DNA of 64,000 bases from Aliamphritea hakodatensis. Its GTDB lineage: Bacteria > Pseudomonadota > Gammaproteobacteria > Pseudomonadales > Balneatricaceae. The notes below the pieces were generated by a model, which was not told the origin of the DNA, made no database searches, and saw nothing but the letters and a program-made list of their open reading frames with translations. Each line of letters begins with the position of its first letter. Position 1 is the first letter of the stretch. The DNA is taken from positions 4,836,001 through 4,900,000 of the forward strand of contig NZ_AP025281.1 of assembly GCF_024347195.1 (NCBI RefSeq), written 5' to 3'. Position numbers and translations under genes: made by a program. Of this stretch, positions 8,854 through 17,145 are shown in pieces.

Positions 8854-10044
8854 ATGAGCGAATATAGCCTGTTTACCTCTGAATCCGTCTCTGAAGGTCA
8901 CCCGGATAAAATTGCCGATCAGATTTCCGATGCGGTACTGGATGCCATTATTGCCGAAGACAAATACGCCCGGGTTGCCTGTGAAACACTGGTTAAAACC
9001 GGTGTAGCAATTGTCTCCGGTGAAGTCAGCACTTCTGCCTGGGTTGATCTGGAAGACCTGGTACGCGGTGTCATCAACGACATCGGTTACACTTCATCTG
9101 AAGTAGGCTTCGACGGCAACACCTGTGGTGTGATGAACATCATCGGTAAGCAGTCCGTAGACATCGCGCAGGGCGTGGACCGCTCCAAGCCTGAAGATCA
9201 GGGCGCCGGTGACCAGGGCCTGATGTTTGGTTATGCCAGCAACGAAACCGACGTGCTGATGCCAGCACCAATCTGCTACGCACACCGTCTGGTTGAGCGT
9301 CAGGCTGAAGCCCGCAAGTCAGGCTTACTGCCATGGTTACGTCCGGACGCCAAGAGCCAGGTAACCTTCCGTTATGAAAACGGCCAGCCTTCCGGCATTG
9401 ATGCGGTGGTTCTGTCTACCCAGCACGACCCGGATATCTCAATGGCTGATCTGCAGGAAGCGGTGATGGAACTGATCATCAAGCACACCCTGCCGGCAGA
9501 ATGGATTGATGCCAGCACCAAGTTCCACATCAACCCGACCGGTAAATTCGTGATTGGTGGCCCGGTAGGCGACTGCGGTCTGACCGGCCGTAAGATTATC
9601 GTTGATACCTACGGCGGCATGGCCCGTCACGGTGGTGGCGCATTCTCCGGTAAGGACCCGTCAAAAGTAGACCGTTCAGCCGCGTACGCCGGCCGTTACG
9701 TTGCCAAGAACATCGTTGCTGCCGGCCTGGCAGACAAGTGTGAAATTCAGGTGTCTTACGCCATCGGCGTTGCTGAGCCAACTTCAGTTTCAATTAACAC
9801 CTTCGGCACCGGCAAGATCAGTGACGAAAAGATCATCGAACTGGTACGCCAGCACTTCGATCTGCGCCCGCATGCCATTACCCGTATGCTGGACCTGCTG
9901 CATCCGATGTACCGTCAGACAGCGGCCTACGGTCACTTCGGTAAGAACCCGTTTGAAATGACGGTAAAAGACGAAACATTTACCGCGTACAGCTGGGAAA
10001 AAACCGATAAAGCTGACGCGCTGCGCGCCGACGCCGGTCTGTAA
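8854..10044 (+). CDS. metK: S-adenosylmethionine synthetase
   Basis: Makes S-adenosylmethionine from methionine and ATP in the cytoplasm. The 396-residue protein carries TSESVSEGHPDKIADQISDA at the N-terminus, the central GAGDQGLMFGYA hexapeptide region (about residue 117), and GGGAFSGKDPSKVDRSAAY, the P-loop-like lid motif, near residue 258. Length and domain order are normal. It is a single gene: divergent from tkt and closed by a strong terminator. Confidence 0.97.
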   Translation: MSEYSLFTSESVSEGHPDKIADQISDAVLDAIIAEDKYARVACETLVKTGVAIVSGEVSTSAWVDLEDLVRGVINDIGYTSSEVGFDGNTCGVMNIIGKQSVDIAQGVDRSKPEDQGAGDQGLMFGYASNETDVLMPAPICYAHRLVERQAEARKSGLLPWLRPDAKSQVTFRYENGQPSGIDAVVLSTQHDPDISMADLQEAVMELIIKHTLPAEWIDASTKFHINPTGKFVIGGPVGDCGLTGRKIIVDTYGGMARHGGGAFSGKDPSKVDRSAAYAGRYVAKNIVAAGLADKCEIQVSYAIGVAEPTSVSINTFGTGKISDEKIIELVRQHFDLRPHAITRMLDLLHPMYRQTAAYGHFGKNPFEMTVKDETFTAYSWEKTDKADALRADAGL

Positions 10045-10080
10045 TAACCGCTGACAGCCAGACACGCTTGATAAGCACAT

Positions 10081-10113
10081 AAAAAAGCATCTGCCCTCAG
10101 CAGATGCTTTTTT
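10081..10113. terminator. Intrinsic terminator after metK
   Basis: AAAAAAGCATCTGC and GCAGATGCTTTTTT form a perfect 14-bp stem with a 5-nt loop (CCTCA), followed by further T residues. Confidence 0.9.
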
Positions 10114-10180
10114 TTCGCCTGCCAAACCCGCTATTATTCCCGTCACCGATAATCACCGACAGATCAGGCCAGAAACCGCC

Positions 10181-10918
10181 ATGAGAATCCCCCGTTTTTA
10201 CGAAGATCAGCCCCTGACAGACGGCCAGGAGGTTCAGCTCAGCGATGCGGTTGTACAGCATGTCGCCCGCGCACTGCGTATGCGACCGGATGATCAGCTC
10301 ACCCTGTTCAACGGCGATGGTAATGAATATCACGCCCGTCTGAGCGACGTTGCCAAACGTAAAGTCAGCGCCCGGATCGAATCCGTCAGTCAGCCTGCCC
10401 GTATTTCTCCCCTGAATATTCAGATCGGCCAGAGCCTGTCCCGGGGTGAACGGATGGACTATGCCATTCAGAAAGCCACAGAACTGGGCATGACCGGCAT
10501 GACACCGCTATTTTCGGAACGCTGTGAAGTCAAACTCAACAATGAACGTCAGGACAAACGCCTGCGCCACTGGCAGCAAATTGCGATCAGCGCCTGCGAA
10601 CAGAGCCTGCGCTGTGATATACCGGCTATTGAGGCACCGCAAACTCTCAGCGACTGGATCAACAATGCAGAGGCCAATCTGAAACTGGTACTGCATCACC
10701 ATACAGAACAGCCACTGGAAACCCTGCAGCCACCGGGCTCAGTTGCCCTGCTCGTCGGCCCGGAAGGCGGCCTCAGCGAAGCAGAGGTAGAACAGGCGCT
10801 GGCAGCCGGATTCAAACCCGTCGCATTCGGCCCCCGGGTATTTCGCACCGAAACCGCACCGGTAGCAGCATTATCTGTGCTGCAGTTCCTGTGGGGCGAT
10901 TTGGGCAATAAATTCTGA
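10181..10918 (+). CDS. rsmE: 16S rRNA (uracil-1498-N3)-methyltransferase
   Basis: SPOUT-class methyltransferase for U1498 of 16S rRNA. The 245-residue protein starts MRIPRFYEDQPL, with an N-terminal PUA-like RNA-binding domain. It then has the family core KATELGMTGMTPLFSERCEV (about residues 94-113) and the knotted SAM site VALLVGPEGGLSEAE, with LGPRVFRTETA-like GPRVFRTETAP near the end. It is followed by gshB after about 140 bp; rsmE-gshB adjacency is common in gammaproteobacteria. Confidence 0.95.
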   Translation: MRIPRFYEDQPLTDGQEVQLSDAVVQHVARALRMRPDDQLTLFNGDGNEYHARLSDVAKRKVSARIESVSQPARISPLNIQIGQSLSRGERMDYAIQKATELGMTGMTPLFSERCEVKLNNERQDKRLRHWQQIAISACEQSLRCDIPAIEAPQTLSDWINNAEANLKLVLHHHTEQPLETLQPPGSVALLVGPEGGLSEAEVEQALAAGFKPVAFGPRVFRTETAPVAALSVLQFLWGDLGNKF

Positions 10919-11061
10919 ACCCAGAGTGACAGATGTTTTCTATAACTCTGTATGGCACAGTCACCTGTAGCCAAGTAAACTCTGCAATAACGTATCCAGC
11001 CACACCGGAATGACGCGTGTTACTCCGGCCACCTGCGGCTCACCAACTACCAGGTTATCGA

Positions 11062-12021
11062 ATGACTATTAAAATCGGCATCGTGATGGACCCTATTGAG
11101 GACATCAGCTTTAAAAAAGACAGTTCTCTGGCCATGCTCTGGGCAGCGCAGCGTAAAGGCTGGGAAATCTGGTACATGGAACAGCAGGATCTGTACCTGC
11201 GGGACGGCAAGGTGCTGGCCAGAATGGCCCCGATGACCGTCGCCATGGACCCGGATAACTTTTTCCAGCGCGGTGAATATCAGATTCAGGAAGTCTCTGC
11301 TCTGGACGCCGTTCTGATGCGCAAAGACCCGCCGTTCGATAACGAATTTATTTACACCACCCACTTGCTGGAAATCGCTGCAGCCGCCGGCGACACACTG
11401 ATGGTCAACCGGCCACAGGCGCTGCGTGATTACAACGAAAAAATCTTCGCGACACACTTCCCGGAGTGCTGCCCGCCGGTACTGGTGACCCGCCGGGATG
11501 ACCTGTTACGTGAATTCCATGCCGAATACAAAGACGTTATTTTCAAACCGCTGGACGGCATGGGCGGTACCTCAATCTTCCGCATTCAGGAAGAAGGGGT
11601 CAACCTGGGGGTCATTATCGAAACCCTGACCAAATTCGGCACAGAAACCATCATGGCGCAGAAATATCTGCCGGAAATTGTCGATGGCGATAAGCGTATT
11701 CTGCTGGTCGACGGCGAACCGGTTCCCTATGGTCTGTCCCGGATCCCCACCGGCGGAGAAGTGCGCGGTAACCTGGCTGCCGGCGGTGTTGGCGTAGGCC
11801 GGGCCCTGACAGAACGGGAACTGTGGATCGCAAAACAAGTAGGCCCCACCCTGAAAGAACAGGGTATTCTGTTTGCCGGTCTCGATGTTATTGGTGACTA
11901 CCTGACCGAAGTAAACGTGACCAGTCCAACATGTATCCGCGAACTGGACGAACAGTTTGGTCTGGATATCGGTATGCAACTGATGGACGTCGTCGAAGCT
12001 AAACTGGCTGCCCGGAAATAA
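11062..12021 (+). CDS. gshB: Glutathione synthetase
   Basis: ATP-grasp ligase joining gamma-glutamylcysteine and glycine. The 319-residue protein starts at the ATG at 11062 (MTIKIGIVMDPIE, the usual family start); an upstream in-frame ATG at 11017 adds a sequence unlike the family. It shows DAVLMRKDPPFDNEFIYTTH, the ATP-grasp segment VIFKPLDGMGGTSIFR, and the C-terminal metal-binding ITEVNVTSPT-like LTEVNVTSPTCIRE. The order gshB-tonB-yqgE-ruvX-pyrR-pyrB-pyrC' matches that known from Pseudomonas aeruginosa. A 10-bp imperfect inverted repeat (11005-11028) lies just upstream, possibly an mRNA leader hairpin. Confidence 0.96.
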   Translation: MTIKIGIVMDPIEDISFKKDSSLAMLWAAQRKGWEIWYMEQQDLYLRDGKVLARMAPMTVAMDPDNFFQRGEYQIQEVSALDAVLMRKDPPFDNEFIYTTHLLEIAAAAGDTLMVNRPQALRDYNEKIFATHFPECCPPVLVTRRDDLLREFHAEYKDVIFKPLDGMGGTSIFRIQEEGVNLGVIIETLTKFGTETIMAQKYLPEIVDGDKRILLVDGEPVPYGLSRIPTGGEVRGNLAAGGVGVGRALTERELWIAKQVGPTLKEQGILFAGLDVIGDYLTEVNVTSPTCIRELDEQFGLDIGMQLMDVVEAKLAARK

Positions 12022-12071
12022 GGTCACCTGATGCCGGTCTTCCCCCACCCGCAACCGGCAGAGCACAGCCT

Positions 12072-13013
12072 ATGAGCAATGCTCTGCAATCCCCTGTCTC
12101 CTCCGGTGACCGTCTTGGCTTCACAATATTCATGGCAGTCGCCATTCATGCCGTCGCGATTCTTGGCATCAGTTTCTCACTGCCGGACGTCAGTGAAATC
12201 CCGCAGACACTGGAAGTCACCCTGGCCAACTTCAACAGCGAAGACGCACCGGAAGATGCGGACTTTATCGCTCAGAATAATCAGGCAGGCAGCGGTCAGT
12301 TGGAAGAAAAGCAATTACCCACTACCCGGGAAAAGGCTGAATTTCAGGCAGATGATATACAGGACGTCAGCTCCCGTCTGGCCGTGGATAACCGCCAACT
12401 GACACCTGACGAAATGTCGGCGATTGACACCGCGCTGGCTGAAATAGACGGCATCAGCCAACAGCAACAGAGCAACAGCCAGCACGAAGTAATCACCACT
12501 CTGGCCAGACAGCAGCAACAGGCGGCACCACAAAGTCAGGCGAAACAACAGCAGAAAAAGTCCTCAGCATCCGTGCCCGGTAATACCGACACGATCCTGA
12601 CCCGCAGCCTGGAGATCGCCAGTCTGGAAGCCCAGCTAGCGTTGCAGCAACAGGCCTATGCACAACGTCCCCGGGTTAAATGGATGACCTCCGCCAGCAC
12701 GCTGAGCCACAAAGATGCGGAATACCTCTACAACTGGAAACGCCGGATCGAAGCGGTTGGCAACCTGAACTACCCTGCGCAGTCACATCAGTACGGCAGC
12801 CTGATATTGTTAGTTGCCATTAAACCCGACGGCACTGTCAAAGATATTCAGGTTCGGCGCTCATCCGGAAGCTCCCTGCTGGACAATGCCGCTGTTCAGA
12901 TTGTCAAACTGGCCTCCCCCTTCCAGCCATTCCCGGAAGAAATGCGCCAGACCACCGATATTCTGGAAATAATTCGTACCTGGAAATTTGAGAAAACCAC
13001 CCGGGTGTACTAG
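12072..13013 (+). CDS. TonB-family energy-transducer-like protein
   Basis: A 313-residue membrane-anchored protein with one N-terminal transmembrane helix (about residues 18-37). A long hydrophilic, glutamine-rich stretch follows (about 90-190, with QQQQ runs). It ends in a TonB C-terminal domain (about 225-310) with NYPAQSHQYGSLILLVAIKPDGTVKDI and IRTWKFE. It lacks the proline-rich KP/EP spacer of classical TonB and is not next to exbBD. The equivalent gene between gshB and yqgE in P. aeruginosa is tonB3, linked to twitching motility. That orthology is inferred from order and domain layout, and an iron role should not be assumed. Its stop codon lies inside a perfect 16-bp palindrome (13007-13022). 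Confidence 0.88.
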   Translation: MSNALQSPVSSGDRLGFTIFMAVAIHAVAILGISFSLPDVSEIPQTLEVTLANFNSEDAPEDADFIAQNNQAGSGQLEEKQLPTTREKAEFQADDIQDVSSRLAVDNRQLTPDEMSAIDTALAEIDGISQQQQSNSQHEVITTLARQQQQAAPQSQAKQQQKKSSASVPGNTDTILTRSLEIASLEAQLALQQQAYAQRPRVKWMTSASTLSHKDAEYLYNWKRRIEAVGNLNYPAQSHQYGSLILLVAIKPDGTVKDIQVRRSSGSSLLDNAAVQIVKLASPFQPFPEEMRQTTDILEIIRTWKFEKTTRVY

Positions 13014-13129
13014 TCCTAGTACTAAGGTCATAACAAATGATCTGAGTGCCGGGGGTTAAACAACCCGCTTTACACAGCAATGCTGCTTTTGCATCAGCCA
13101 GAACCAGCGGCCGAAAAGGAGCCAATATT

Positions 13130-13729
13130 ATGTCCTTACCGCCTGACTCCGACACACCCGGCAACCATCAGGAAAGCATGTGCCTGCGGGACCACTTTCT
13201 GATCTCAATGCCGCACATGCATGATGGCAACTTTGCCCAAAGCCTCACCTATATCTGTGATCACAATGAACACGGCGCCATGGGCATTATCATTAACCGT
13301 CCGCTGGACCTCAGCTTTCAGGCGCTTCTCAGCCACCTGGAGATTGAAGCCGACCATGAAGCCAGTGCACAGCCGGTGTATGCCGGCGGCCCGGTACAGA
13401 CCGACAAAGGCTTTGTCCTGCATCTGACCGGTGACCGGGAATGGTCGTCCTCCTACGATGTCAGCGACCGGGTCAGCATCACCAGCTCACTCGACATCCT
13501 TGAAGACCTTGCCAACAGCAAACAGCAGATCCCCAGCCTGGTTGCTCTGGGCTACGCTGGCTGGGGTGCCGGTCAGTTGGAAGACGAAATCCGCCAGAAT
13601 GCCTGGTTAAGTTGCCCGGCAAATTTAGATATACTGTTCCATATGCCTGCCGAGCAACGGCTACATGCCGCCGCTGCAAGTCTCGGTGTGAATCTTGATC
13701 TTATGACAGCCCAAAGCGGCCACGCATAA
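13130..13729 (+). CDS. yqgE: YqgE/AlgH family protein (DUF179)
   Basis: A 199-residue cytoplasmic protein of the YqgE/AlgH family, of unclear biochemical role; Pseudomonas AlgH has been tied to alginate expression. It has the family features DHFLISMPHMHDGNFAQSLTYICDHNEHGAMGIIINRPL, of which LISMPHM and GAMGIIINRPL are diagnostic, then YAGGPVQTDKGFVLH and GYAGWGAGQLEDEI. I start it at the ATG at 13130 after AAAAGGA at 13115-13121; the frame is open back to 13046 without a good ribosome site. It is followed by ruvX after 18 bp. Confidence 0.93.
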   Translation: MSLPPDSDTPGNHQESMCLRDHFLISMPHMHDGNFAQSLTYICDHNEHGAMGIIINRPLDLSFQALLSHLEIEADHEASAQPVYAGGPVQTDKGFVLHLTGDREWSSSYDVSDRVSITSSLDILEDLANSKQQIPSLVALGYAGWGAGQLEDEIRQNAWLSCPANLDILFHMPAEQRLHAAAASLGVNLDLMTAQSGHA

Positions 13730-13747
13730 ATTTCATAAGAAGTATTA

Positions 13748-14224
13748 ATGAGCGAAACTACTCAAACCGTTCTGGGATTTGATTTCGGTACCAGCCGCAT
13801 CGGTGTGGCTGTTGGCCAGAGCCTCACCGGCACTGCAGCGCCACTGGAACCGGTAGCCGCCCGCGACGGCATCCCTGACTGGCAGATCTTCGATCGGCTG
13901 ATTGCTGAATGGCAACCCACTGCGCTGGTTGTCGGTATTCCCCTTAATATGGACTCAACCATCAGCGACATGGCCCGCCGGGCCCGTAAATTCGCCAACC
14001 GTCTGAAAGAACGCAGCAAACTGCCCTGTTATCTGATGGATGAACGGCTGACATCTGATGAAGCCAAGCGGATCAGCGTATCCCGCGGCGGCAGCAATAA
14101 CTTTAAACAAAACTCTGTGGACGGCATCGCCGCCCAACTTATCCTGGAAGACTGGCTGGCAAGCGAAACCCGCATCCCCAGCGAAACCCGACTGGAGGAC
14201 CTCTATGGTATCGGGCGTAATTAA
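13748..14224 (+). CDS. ruvX: YqgF/RuvX family nuclease (pre-16S rRNA processing)
   Basis: RNase H-fold protein of 158 residues; the E. coli member YqgF matures the 5' end of 16S rRNA and was first predicted as a Holliday junction resolvase. The first acidic motif GFDFGTSRIGVAVGQ starts at residue 9. The middle has ALVVGIPLNMDSTIS, followed by LMDERLTSDEA, and the last acidic residue is in SVDGIAAQLILEDWL. Its 3' end overlaps pyrR by 20 bp, so the two are translationally coupled. Confidence 0.93.
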   Translation: MSETTQTVLGFDFGTSRIGVAVGQSLTGTAAPLEPVAARDGIPDWQIFDRLIAEWQPTALVVGIPLNMDSTISDMARRARKFANRLKERSKLPCYLMDERLTSDEAKRISVSRGGSNNFKQNSVDGIAAQLILEDWLASETRIPSETRLEDLYGIGRN

Positions 14225-14717
14225 GGTCGACGCGTTATTAGAAAAAATGACCCTCGAACTGCAAAACTATCTGAAAGCCAGAGCAATCGACAACCCGATG
14301 ATCATCGGTATCCGTACCGGCGGTGTCTGGATTGCAGAAGCCCTGCAGGAAAGTCTTGAACTGGACAGCCCCATGGGGGTTCTGGATATTGCGTTCTACC
14401 GGGATGACTTCACCCGCATGGGCCTGCATCCGAAAGTACAGCCGTCTATACTGCCCACCGCCACCGAAGGCAGACACATCATTTTGGTGGACGATGTGCT
14501 GATGAGCGGCCGTACCGTGCGGGCAGCTATGAATGAAATTTTCGATTATGGCCGGCCAGCCTCAATCACCCTGGCAGCCCTGATCGACCTTAACCGCCGC
14601 GAACTGCCCGTGCAGGCAGATGTCGTCGGAGAGGTGATGCTGCTGGCACCCGATGAACGGGTCAAACTGACCGGTCCGGCGCCACTGTCCATCGAAATCA
14701 GCAAACGTGCCGACTGA
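14205..14717 (+). CDS. pyrR: PyrR bifunctional regulator/uracil phosphoribosyltransferase
   Basis: A 170-residue phosphoribosyltransferase-fold protein. In Gram-positive bacteria PyrR binds pyr mRNA and attenuates it; in pseudomonads it is kept next to pyrB but its regulatory role is less clear. The PRPP-binding motif ILVDDVLMSGRTVRAAM lies near residue 90. I start it at the ATG at 14205 inside the end of ruvX, after a strong GGAGG at 14194-14198 with a 6-nt spacer; the frame runs open back to 14058 but those residues are ruvX shadow. pyrB follows immediately. I see no PyrR-type anti-antiterminator in the short gap. Confidence 0.92.
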   Translation: MVSGVIKVDALLEKMTLELQNYLKARAIDNPMIIGIRTGGVWIAEALQESLELDSPMGVLDIAFYRDDFTRMGLHPKVQPSILPTATEGRHIILVDDVLMSGRTVRAAMNEIFDYGRPASITLAALIDLNRRELPVQADVVGEVMLLAPDERVKLTGPAPLSIEISKRAD

Positions 14718-14745
14718 ATCCTGGCAAACACAGCGGAACCCCAAC

Positions 14746-15762
14746 ATGTTTGAACAACAAGATCCAAACCAAATACAGCTTAACAGCGAAGGTCAGCTGA
14801 AACACTTTCTGACCACCGAAGGCCTGAGCCGTGAACTGCTCAGCGAAATCCTCGACACCGCTGACTCCTTCGTGGATATGAGCGCCCAGCAGGTTAAGAA
14901 AGTCCCGCTGCTGCGCGGAAAAACCGTTGTAAACCTGTTCTTCGAAGCCAGCACCCGCACAGCCAGCACATTTGAACTGGCTGCCAAGCGCCTGTCTGCC
15001 GACGTCCTGAACCTGAATATCAGCACCTCTTCCACCGCCAAGGGCGAAACCCTCAGGGATACCCTGATGACCATGGAAGCGATGCACTCTGACATGTTCG
15101 TTGTCCGTCACTCTGACAGCGGTGCTCAGCATTATATCGCCCAGAATGTTACCCCTGACGTCGCGGTCATTAACGCCGGGGACGGCCGCCATGCCCATCC
15201 GACGCAGGCAATGCTCGACATGCTGACCATCCGTCAGCACAAAGGCGACTTCAGCCCACTGAAAGTGGCCATTGTCGGTGACATTCTGCACTCCCGGGTC
15301 GCCCGCTCACAGATCCACGCCCTGCGCACGCTGGGCGCAGCGGAAGTACGGGTCATTGCCCCGCACACCCTGCTGCCAAGGCACATTGAAGCGCTCGGCG
15401 TTCAGGTCTATACCGATATGAAACAGGGCCTGAAAGACGTCGACGTTGTCATGATGCTGCGTCTGCAGCGCGAACGCATGCTCAGCGCCCTGCTGCCAAG
15501 TGAAGCGGAATTCTACAAGCTGTATGGCCTCAGCGAAGACAAGCTGCAACACGCCCATCCGGATGCCATTGTCATGCACCCCGGGCCGATTAACCGCGGT
15601 GTGGAAATTGAATCCGCCGTTGCCGACGGTCCCCGTTCCCTGATCCTCAATCAGGTAACCAATGGTATCGCCGTACGGATGGCCGTCATGTCGATGTCCA
15701 TGAGCGGCCAGACTACAGAAGCTGCGCGCCGGGCTGAACAGCACGCCAGCCGTACAGAATAA
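14746..15762 (+). CDS. pyrB: Aspartate carbamoyltransferase catalytic chain
   Basis: Second step of de novo pyrimidine synthesis, making N-carbamoyl-aspartate. The 338-residue chain has the carbamoyl-phosphate motif FFEASTRTASTFELAA (about residues 66-81), STSSTAKGETL, and HPTQAMLDMLTI; MHPGPINRGVEIES follows near residue 285. The N-terminal extension ahead of the core (to about residue 20) is typical of the pseudomonad class A enzyme, which forms a dodecamer with PyrC'. The start at 14746 (MFEQQDPNQ) is chosen; an ATG at 14707 overlapping the pyrR stop is the alternative. It runs straight into pyrC'. Confidence 0.96.
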   Translation: MFEQQDPNQIQLNSEGQLKHFLTTEGLSRELLSEILDTADSFVDMSAQQVKKVPLLRGKTVVNLFFEASTRTASTFELAAKRLSADVLNLNISTSSTAKGETLRDTLMTMEAMHSDMFVVRHSDSGAQHYIAQNVTPDVAVINAGDGRHAHPTQAMLDMLTIRQHKGDFSPLKVAIVGDILHSRVARSQIHALRTLGAAEVRVIAPHTLLPRHIEALGVQVYTDMKQGLKDVDVVMMLRLQRERMLSALLPSEAEFYKLYGLSEDKLQHAHPDAIVMHPGPINRGVEIESAVADGPRSLILNQVTNGIAVRMAVMSMSMSGQTTEAARRAEQHASRTE

Positions 15763-15777
15763 GCGGGAATGAAAAAC

Positions 15778-17055
15778 ATGAATATTAAAATTCAGGGAGG
15801 CCGTGTCATTGATCCGGCCAGCCAGCTTGATCAGGTAACCGACCTGTATATCAGTCACGGCAAAATTGCTGCCATTGGCCAGGCACCGGCAGGCTTTAAC
15901 GCCGACCAGACCATCGACGCTAGCAATCAGGTTGTCAGCCCCGGCCTGATCGACCTTTGCGCCCACGTCCGCGAGCCGGGCTATACCCGCAAAGGTAACA
16001 TCAGCACGGAAACAGCCGCCGCTGCCGCCGGGGGTGTCACAACGCTGTGCACCCCGCCAAACAGCAAACCCATTGCGGACACCACCGCCGTGGTTGACCT
16101 GATTCAGGACCGTGCCCGTGAAGCCGGCAATGCCCGTATTCTGCCAATGGGCGCGCTGACTCAGGGGCTCGCCGGTGAGCAGCTGAGTCCAATGCACGGC
16201 CTCAGTCAGGCCGGCTGTATTGCCTTTACCAACATGCGTCAGCCGGTGAAAAACTCACTGGTGCTGACCCGTTGTCTGGAGTACGCCGCCACCCACGACC
16301 TGCTGGTTATTTTCCAGGCGGAAGATGCAGGGCTCGCAGAAGGCGGTGCCATGCATGAAGATACAACATGTACCCGTCTTGGCCTGAATGGCATTCCGGA
16401 AAGCGCAGAAACTATCGAAGTGGCCCGTTGCCTGTTACTGATCGAACAGACCGGCGTACGCGCTCACTTCGGCCAGCTATCATGCGAGCGCTCCGTGAAA
16501 ATGGTCATGGACGCCCGTGAACGTGGTTTGCAGGTCACCGCCGACATTGCTATTCAGAACCTGCTGTTAACCGATGAAAACGTTAACGGCTTTGATCCGA
16601 ACTTCCACCTGATTCCGCCACTGCGCAGCCAGCTGGACCGTGCCGGTTTGCGTCAGGCATTGCTCAGCGACGGCTTTCAGGCGATCTGCTCAGATCACCA
16701 GCCCCATGAAACCGCCGCTAAACAGGCACCGTTTGCTGCCACTGAACCGGGCATGACCGGTCTGGAAACCCTGCTGTCACTGTCACTGATTCTGGTGGAA
16801 CAGGAACTGATCAGCCTGCCGCAGATGCTTTCCAAACTCACCTGCGGCCCGGCGAAAGTGCTGGGCATTGAAAGCGGACAGATTGCCGAAGGCATGCCCG
16901 CCGACCTGTGTATCTTTGACCCGCAGGCAGAATGGTCACTGACCCCGGAAATCTGCCGCTCAGCCGGCCAGAATACGCCATTTATGGGCCACACACTTAA
17001 AGGCCAGGTCAGTCATACCCTGCTGGACGGTGAAGTGGTATTCAGACTCGGCTGA
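15778..17055 (+). CDS. pyrC': Dihydroorotase-like protein PyrC' (probably catalytically inactive)
   Basis: Amidohydrolase-fold protein of 425 residues, 15 bp after pyrB. In P. aeruginosa the matching PyrC' has no dihydroorotase activity and serves as a structural partner of the ATCase dodecamer. The sequence here fits that. In numbering from the ATG at 15769, the HxH metal motif reads DLCAHVREPG (first histidine replaced by Cys 64), the next ligand region reads FQAED (Gln 183 where a histidine is expected), and the third reads GQLS (Gln 236). The late SDHQPHE motif is kept. An active PyrC should be elsewhere in the genome. The start may be 15769 or 15778; CGGGA lies 9 nt before 15778. Confidence 0.9.
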   Translation: MNIKIQGGRVIDPASQLDQVTDLYISHGKIAAIGQAPAGFNADQTIDASNQVVSPGLIDLCAHVREPGYTRKGNISTETAAAAAGGVTTLCTPPNSKPIADTTAVVDLIQDRAREAGNARILPMGALTQGLAGEQLSPMHGLSQAGCIAFTNMRQPVKNSLVLTRCLEYAATHDLLVIFQAEDAGLAEGGAMHEDTTCTRLGLNGIPESAETIEVARCLLLIEQTGVRAHFGQLSCERSVKMVMDARERGLQVTADIAIQNLLLTDENVNGFDPNFHLIPPLRSQLDRAGLRQALLSDGFQAICSDHQPHETAAKQAPFAATEPGMTGLETLLSLSLILVEQELISLPQMLSKLTCGPAKVLGIESGQIAEGMPADLCIFDPQAEWSLTPEICRSAGQNTPFMGHTLKGQVSHTLLDGEVVFRLG

Positions 17056-17083
17056 ACAAAGCCTGCTGTTTCGATAACCCACA

Positions 17084-17117
17084 AAAAAAGCCGGTATCTT
17101 TCGATACCGGCTTTTTT
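17084..17117. terminator. Bidirectional intrinsic terminator
   Basis: AAAAAAGCCGGTATC pairs perfectly with GATACCGGCTTTTTT around TTTC, between the convergent pyrC' and BCCT genes. Confidence 0.9.
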
Positions 17118-17145
17118 ATTTCAACCATAAACCTGGCTGAAAAGC

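Noticed and set aside
15307..16197. A 296-codon open frame on the reverse strand across pyrB and pyrC'
   Set aside because: It is fully antisense to two well-supported genes, its protein has no recognisable domain, and its composition is that of a shadow frame.
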